A DNA stretch of 64,000 nt from Brevibacillus brevis (GTDB lineage: Bacteria > Bacillota > Bacilli > Brevibacillales > Brevibacillaceae), in the NCBI RefSeq assembly GCF_001039275.2, contig NZ_CP030117.1, positions 5,063,501 through 5,127,500 on the forward strand, written 5' to 3'. The position numbers were made by a program, and so were the translations under genes. Numbering within the stretch: the first letter of the stretch is position 1; each line of letters opens with the position of its first letter. The notes below the pieces were generated by a model. The model saw only the letters and a program-made list of their open reading frames with translations. It had not been told where the DNA came from and searched no databases. Of this stretch, positions 60,398 to 64,000 are shown one piece after another.

Positions 60398-62584
60398 TCA
60401 TTCCCCCTTTGCCGACGGCAGGATGACCGTAACCGTTGTGCCTATGTTTGGTGTACTTTCGATCTCGATTTCTCCGCCTACATTCTTCACAATCCCGTAG
60501 CAGACCGATAACCCGAGACCAGTCCCTTTTCCAGGAGGCTTGGTTGTATAAAAGGGCTCCAAAACATGGGGCAAATCTGCTGCGGGTATACCGCATCCAT
60601 CATCTCTGATCGACAGACGGATTCGATCATTCGATGGAGAATTCGTTGCTATCTCAATATTTCCACGCTCCTGGGTCGCGTACAGCGCATTGGTTAACAG
60701 ATTGAGCACGATCTGCTGAAGCTGTCCAGGCGTAGCGAGAAGAAACGGAGCAGAGGCCAACAGAGACTGGTTTACCGTTACCTGTTTGACACGTATTTCA
60801 TGGGACAGAAGAATGAGAATGTCTGCTAGCACTTGATGAATATCTACTTTTTCTACAGTAATGGGTGATTTCCCCGAAAAGTGCAGCAATCGGGTCGTGA
60901 TTTCCTTGCAACGGTTAATTTGTTTGTCCATCGTGTCCAAGTATTGAGTAAGCTCTCCCGAGTCCTGTAAATCCCGAATATCCTCGTCCACTAGACGGTC
61001 TCGCAAGTCCTGACCATACAGCGACAGAATCCCTAATGGATTATTGATTTCATGAGCGATGCCCGACGCCAAGAGTCCAACAGCAGCGAGCTTGTCTGCT
61101 TGTGCGATTGCGGCTTCTAGCTCTCGTTTCTCCGTGATGTCCTCGATGACCTCCAGAAAAGCAGACGATTCTTTCTCCGGATGCAGAGGGAAAACTTGAT
61201 GTCGATAAAAACGGACCCGCCCATCCTGATCGACTCTGGAGGAAATAAGATCAGTCTGCTTTTGGTTCACCATTTGTCGCGTTCGGAGCATGCAACTACT
61301 ACATGAACTAAATTGCTGACCAATCGTCAGATGGCAGTCTTTCCCCAGAAGATGAGCCGCATCCTGGAACCACGCCGACGCTGTTTGGTTAATCCAGCGA
61401 ATGCGAAACGATTCATCTACAAGAATGAGCCCCATCCCCATGCCACTGACGACCAGATCAAGCCGCTTCTTTTCCTCGAGAAGCTGGTTGGTCTTTATCT
61501 CCAGACTCTGTGCCATTTCATTGCAGGACGCTGCTAGCCTGCCAATTTCATCTGAGGTTGTCACTGGTATTCGTACGGATAAGTCGCCACCTGCGATTTT
61601 TTGCACAGCGGATTCGATCTTTTCCATTAATCGGCTAAACGAGACAGAGAACACAATGCTAATTCCTAAAACGATAAATGCGATGAATAAGGTCGTAAAG
61701 AGCAGAGATTGTTCCAATTTTGAAAAGGCAGCAAACGCTGTTTGACTCGACTGTTCCAGCATAATGACCCAATGTGTGACAGAAGAGCGCATGGCATAAT
61801 TGACCATAACATCTCCATTGAAAGCTTGATATGTACGGATAACAGGCTTGTCAGTTCGATCTGGTAGTGTCCATGAGGGAGGAACCGCTTGTTCATAATA
61901 AGTCAAAGAGCCATCAGAAGGCTTGCCCAGCATAAACGGATCGGCAAACCTATCGCTTTTCCCATCTGTGACGAACAAATAGGCCTCGTTTTCATAGCGT
62001 GCTCGCAGTGTGACCTGTTCGAGTAACTGTTTTACATTGAGCTTTGCGTACATGCCACCTTTTACACCTTTGGCAGATACATGAGGGATCGCGACCGTTA
62101 CCAGCAGCTTCCCTTCCACTGATCGGACAATGCCTCCGATGTATGGTTTTCCCGATTGGATGGTGGTAAGAAGTTGGTTGTCTCGCTCCATGGGTGTGTC
62201 CAGCTTCTGATGTTTCCAGCGATTCAGCAAATACTGCGGCTCTCCATCCTGATTAAAAAGTGCGACTTCCTCCATATAAGGAGAAGTCTTCAATAACGTA
62301 TTCAGCAAGAAATAAGCATCCTCATCACTAGGGCGCTCATTGAGAAAACGCTGCTGAACCACCTGCATGGATTGGGACGTATGTAAAAAAAGCATATCTA
62401 ACTGCGCTAACGTATTTTCCACGTAGATCTGATTGGCTCTGTCTACCTCTTCTCGAACCTTATCTTTACTGGTATGCAAATTGATATACCCAAGAATCAG
62501 AAAAGGGATGATGGACATGCATAGCCCAAACAGGAGCATTTTTGTCTTCAGTCGATTGATACGCGGTAGTCTGCTCCCCCTCAT
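60398..62584 (-). CDS. Membrane sensor histidine kinase with Cys-cluster PAS domain
   Basis: A 728-residue kinase. Two transmembrane helices (MLLFGLCMSIIPFLILGY; LLFTTLFIAFIVLGISIVF) flank a dCache-like extracellular sensor (about 40-290). Then HAMP, a PAS domain (about 390-490) that contains GKDCHLTIGQQFSSCSSCML with four cysteines, HisKA with GIAHEINNPLG (phospho-His) and HATPase with NLLTNALYA, DDGCGIP and GKGTGLGLSVCYG. The Cys cluster may hold a metal or redox centre. ATG (MRGSRLP) overlaps the upstream gene stop by ATGA and follows GAGG. Confidence 0.93.
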   Translation of the reverse strand: MRGSRLPRINRLKTKMLLFGLCMSIIPFLILGYINLHTSKDKVREEVDRANQIYVENTLAQLDMLFLHTSQSMQVVQQRFLNERPSDEDAYFLLNTLLKTSPYMEEVALFNQDGEPQYLLNRWKHQKLDTPMERDNQLLTTIQSGKPYIGGIVRSVEGKLLVTVAIPHVSAKGVKGGMYAKLNVKQLLEQVTLRARYENEAYLFVTDGKSDRFADPFMLGKPSDGSLTYYEQAVPPSWTLPDRTDKPVIRTYQAFNGDVMVNYAMRSSVTHWVIMLEQSSQTAFAAFSKLEQSLLFTTLFIAFIVLGISIVFSVSFSRLMEKIESAVQKIAGGDLSVRIPVTTSDEIGRLAASCNEMAQSLEIKTNQLLEEKKRLDLVVSGMGMGLILVDESFRIRWINQTASAWFQDAAHLLGKDCHLTIGQQFSSCSSCMLRTRQMVNQKQTDLISSRVDQDGRVRFYRHQVFPLHPEKESSAFLEVIEDITEKRELEAAIAQADKLAAVGLLASGIAHEINNPLGILSLYGQDLRDRLVDEDIRDLQDSGELTQYLDTMDKQINRCKEITTRLLHFSGKSPITVEKVDIHQVLADILILLSHEIRVKQVTVNQSLLASAPFLLATPGQLQQIVLNLLTNALYATQERGNIEIATNSPSNDRIRLSIRDDGCGIPAADLPHVLEPFYTTKPPGKGTGLGLSVCYGIVKNVGGEIEIESTPNIGTTVTVILPSAKGE

Positions 62585-63576
62585 TTGTTCCTCACTCCAT
62601 ACCATTCTTGTGCAAGTGACCACTGTTGATCGGTTACAGTAATGGGAAGCTTGGACAGGGAAGTGGCATTGACAGCTAACCGAACGTCATCCGGCCATTC
62701 GATTGACAGATCTGTCGGAGGGACTCCATCCAACACCCGAGCCACCATATGAGCAGCCTGCATGCCTTGTGAATGAAAGGAAACGCCGTAAGCGGCATAC
62801 AAACCAGCCTTCACCTGCTCGGGGTATGCGCCCATGACAAACAATTGCTTATCGATCAAAAGAGGCAAGCAATCGGTAATCGCGTCTTCCAGAACATAGC
62901 TAGGTAAAGGAAGCATGGCGTCGTATTCTCCTGGAGAGAGCCTACTGAGCAATTGCTCCAAGTCTTTAGGGGAAGCAACCTGCTTCACCTGCAAGCGAAC
63001 ACCTAGCAACGAAGCAGCTGACCTTGCTTCTGCGATGGCTTGTTCTGTCGTAGGAGCATGAGAATCGGCAATGATCAGAATACGCTTGGCATCAGGCAAC
63101 AAACGAGTTGTCAGCTCCAATCTTTTCCCTATCACATTCATTTGGCCATTGCTGATTCCACACGTAACCGTCCCCTCGGTCTCAACAAGGGGTAGTTCGA
63201 CCAATGAGGCGACGCCAATAAAAACAATGGGAATCGTCGTTGACTCCTGTTGAATCAAAAAGGTCTCGTGCGCCCCTGTCGTGACGATTACATCAGGCTT
63301 TTTCGAAATTAAGCCCTGGACAAGGGAGCGCTCCTCTTCAAACGTCCGAACCGTATTCAAATAAACGGGCACATACTGAATACGTGCTCCTTCACTGAGA
63401 CCTAGCGATTGCAATCCCGCCTTTAATCCAGCTACTTTATCTTTTCGATCCTCATTGGCAATCACAATTCCGATCGTGTAAAGATCGACTTCCTGTTTTT
63501 GCTGACTACTGGACCAATCGAGCAGAGTTCCTGCCACTAACAAGATGAGAAAAAGGATTTTCCTTTGTTTCTTCAT
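62581..63576 (-). CDS. Orphan ABC-type substrate-binding protein (pfam04392-like)
   Basis: A 331-residue exported binding protein, with a hydrophobic N-terminal segment (ILFLILLVAGTLLDWSS) and the two-lobe pattern of the ABC_sub_bind (TrpX-like) family: YTIGIVIANEDRKDKVAGL, KPDVIVTTGAHET, RILIIADSHAPTTEQA and YAAYGVSFHSQGMQAA. No permease or ATPase gene is nearby, and the stop overlaps the kinase start by ATGA, so it probably serves as the sensing partner of the kinase rather than in transport. Weak ribosome site (GGATGTGAT). Ligand unknown. Confidence 0.85.
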   Translation of the reverse strand: MKKQRKILFLILLVAGTLLDWSSSQQKQEVDLYTIGIVIANEDRKDKVAGLKAGLQSLGLSEGARIQYVPVYLNTVRTFEEERSLVQGLISKKPDVIVTTGAHETFLIQQESTTIPIVFIGVASLVELPLVETEGTVTCGISNGQMNVIGKRLELTTRLLPDAKRILIIADSHAPTTEQAIAEARSAASLLGVRLQVKQVASPKDLEQLLSRLSPGEYDAMLPLPSYVLEDAITDCLPLLIDKQLFVMGAYPEQVKAGLYAAYGVSFHSQGMQAAHMVARVLDGVPPTDLSIEWPDDVRLAVNATSLSKLPITVTDQQWSLAQEWYGVRNK

Positions 63577-63767
63577 AGGTATCACATCCAACTCTCATAA
63601 TAGCGGCAAATGATGGCAGAGAATGTGAATATTTAACAAACCTTGGTCAATGAATACGGACTTCCCTAAATAATATAGTTTTCATATTAACGGTGATGAT
63701 TATATATTTTTTCATATTTAATTAAACTTGTTAAACTCAGCTTACATTTAGAAGGAGGAAGGAACTC

Positions 63768-63920
63768 ATGGAATATCGGAGACGAGAGCAAAAGCGATTT
63801 TGGGCGAGTCTTTAAAGGGGATTCGTCGTGAAAGTATTGAGTTGTGCACGAAGGTTTTTCATCCGACCGGTACCGGAAAAATGATCGGGGTCTTTCCCGT
63901 AAACACATAGTTGAGTCAAC
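63768..63920 (+). pseudogene. Aldo/keto reductase remnant
   Basis: A strong GAAGGAGG site precedes ATG-GAA-TAT-CGG-AGA (MEYRR, the usual AKR N-terminus), which then runs to a stop after 15 codons. From 63775 a second frame reads [20 protein letters not shown] then [14 protein letters not shown], and a third continues [13 protein letters not shown] after loss of one base in an A-run (63876-63881). About 50 residues between MEYRR and ETRAK are missing. It is a decayed gene with at least one internal deletion and one frameshift. Confidence 0.75.
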
Positions 63921-64000
63921 GGTGGTTGCGTCATATGCAGTTTTCTCGCAGCGCGATTGAAATGCAGTTCTTCTGCTACTGCAATAAAGTAGCGCAGTTT
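63911..64000 (-). pseudogene. LysR-type regulator N-terminal fragment (partial)
   Basis: Reading inward from the right edge: [20 protein letters not shown] then HMTQPPLTQ, the N-terminal helix-turn-helix of a LysR regulator. After this the similarity stops and the frame runs antisense through the aldo/keto reductase remnant to a stop. The LysR gene's first few codons lie beyond the window. So the gene is cut after about 35 residues and joined to the other remnant. Confidence 0.7.

Noticed and set aside
62581-63576. Amino-acid ABC transporter operon
   Set aside because: Only the binding protein is present; the following genes are a kinase and regulator.
63687-63908. 73-codon frame on the minus strand near the right edge
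   Set aside because: Antisense to the aldo/keto reductase remnant and contains no domain.

Overview
This window looks like the chromosome of an aerobic, endospore-forming Firmicute close to Brevibacillus (family Paenibacillaceae). That placement is inferred. Support comes from a gene set matching the Bacillus yui/yum/yut/yuz neighbourhood (pepA, yuiA-D, yumB, yumC, yuzB, yutJ, yuzD, yutI, yutH, yutG, yutF, yutE, yutD, yutC, lipA, lytH), from sporulation and germination genes (gerA-type operon, Spo0E-like protein, YutH, LytH, YhcN-type lipoprotein), from moderate GC, from many GTG/TTG starts behind strong GGAGG sites, and from an aminofutalosine synthase (MqnE) that Bacillus subtilis lacks. 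No rRNA, tRNA, CRISPR array, prophage or complete insertion sequence was seen.

Layout. 1-10 kb: peptidase pepA, the yui genes, two flavoenzymes (type II NADH dehydrogenase yumB and ferredoxin-NADP reductase yumC) diverging from a region with two Rex-like boxes, and small secreted or Cys-rich proteins. 10-17 kb: a CuA-type cupredoxin lipoprotein, a phosphoesterase, a TIMP/NTR-like secreted protein, an ECF sigma factor with its putative anti-sigma partner, and a frameshifted secreted-protein gene. 17-27 kb: Fe-S assembly (IscA-type protein, YutI), MqnE, a second NADH dehydrogenase (yutJ) and the reverse transsulfuration pair mccA-mccB. 27-39 kb: yutH operon, yutG/yutF, a secreted phosphoesterase behind a Pho-box-like repeat, an Fe-S-type regulator, glpX, several YhcN/YutD-type genes and lipoyl synthase. 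39-51 kb: yhaO-yhaN-type DNA-repair pair, a DJ-1/PfpI protein, LytH, a TetR-aldehyde dehydrogenase operon and a gerABC-type germinant-receptor operon. 51-55 kb: riboflavin operon ribD-ribE-ribBA-ribH preceded by two consecutive FMN riboswitches, each with its own terminator. 55-58 kb: HAD phosphatase, DUF4937 protein and an AT-rich pair of exported proteins. 58-63.6 kb: a three-gene sensory operon (orphan substrate-binding protein, histidine kinase, sigma-54 response regulator) next to a TsdA-like diheme cytochrome c. 63.7-64 kb: decayed aldo/keto reductase and LysR fragments.

The most interesting unit is the 57.9-63.6 kb module. The cytochrome gene has a textbook -24/-12 sigma-54 promoter and two enhancer-like repeats directly upstream, and it sits just downstream of the regulator gene. 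This suggests a dedicated circuit in which a binding protein and a kinase with a Cys-cluster PAS domain control a c-type cytochrome. Close behind come the tandem FMN riboswitches, the Pho-box and Rex-box assignments, and the recombined AKR/LysR pseudogene junction.

Gene starts were moved from the longest frame where a ribosome binding site decided between candidates. All functions are from sequence recognition by eye; no database search was run.
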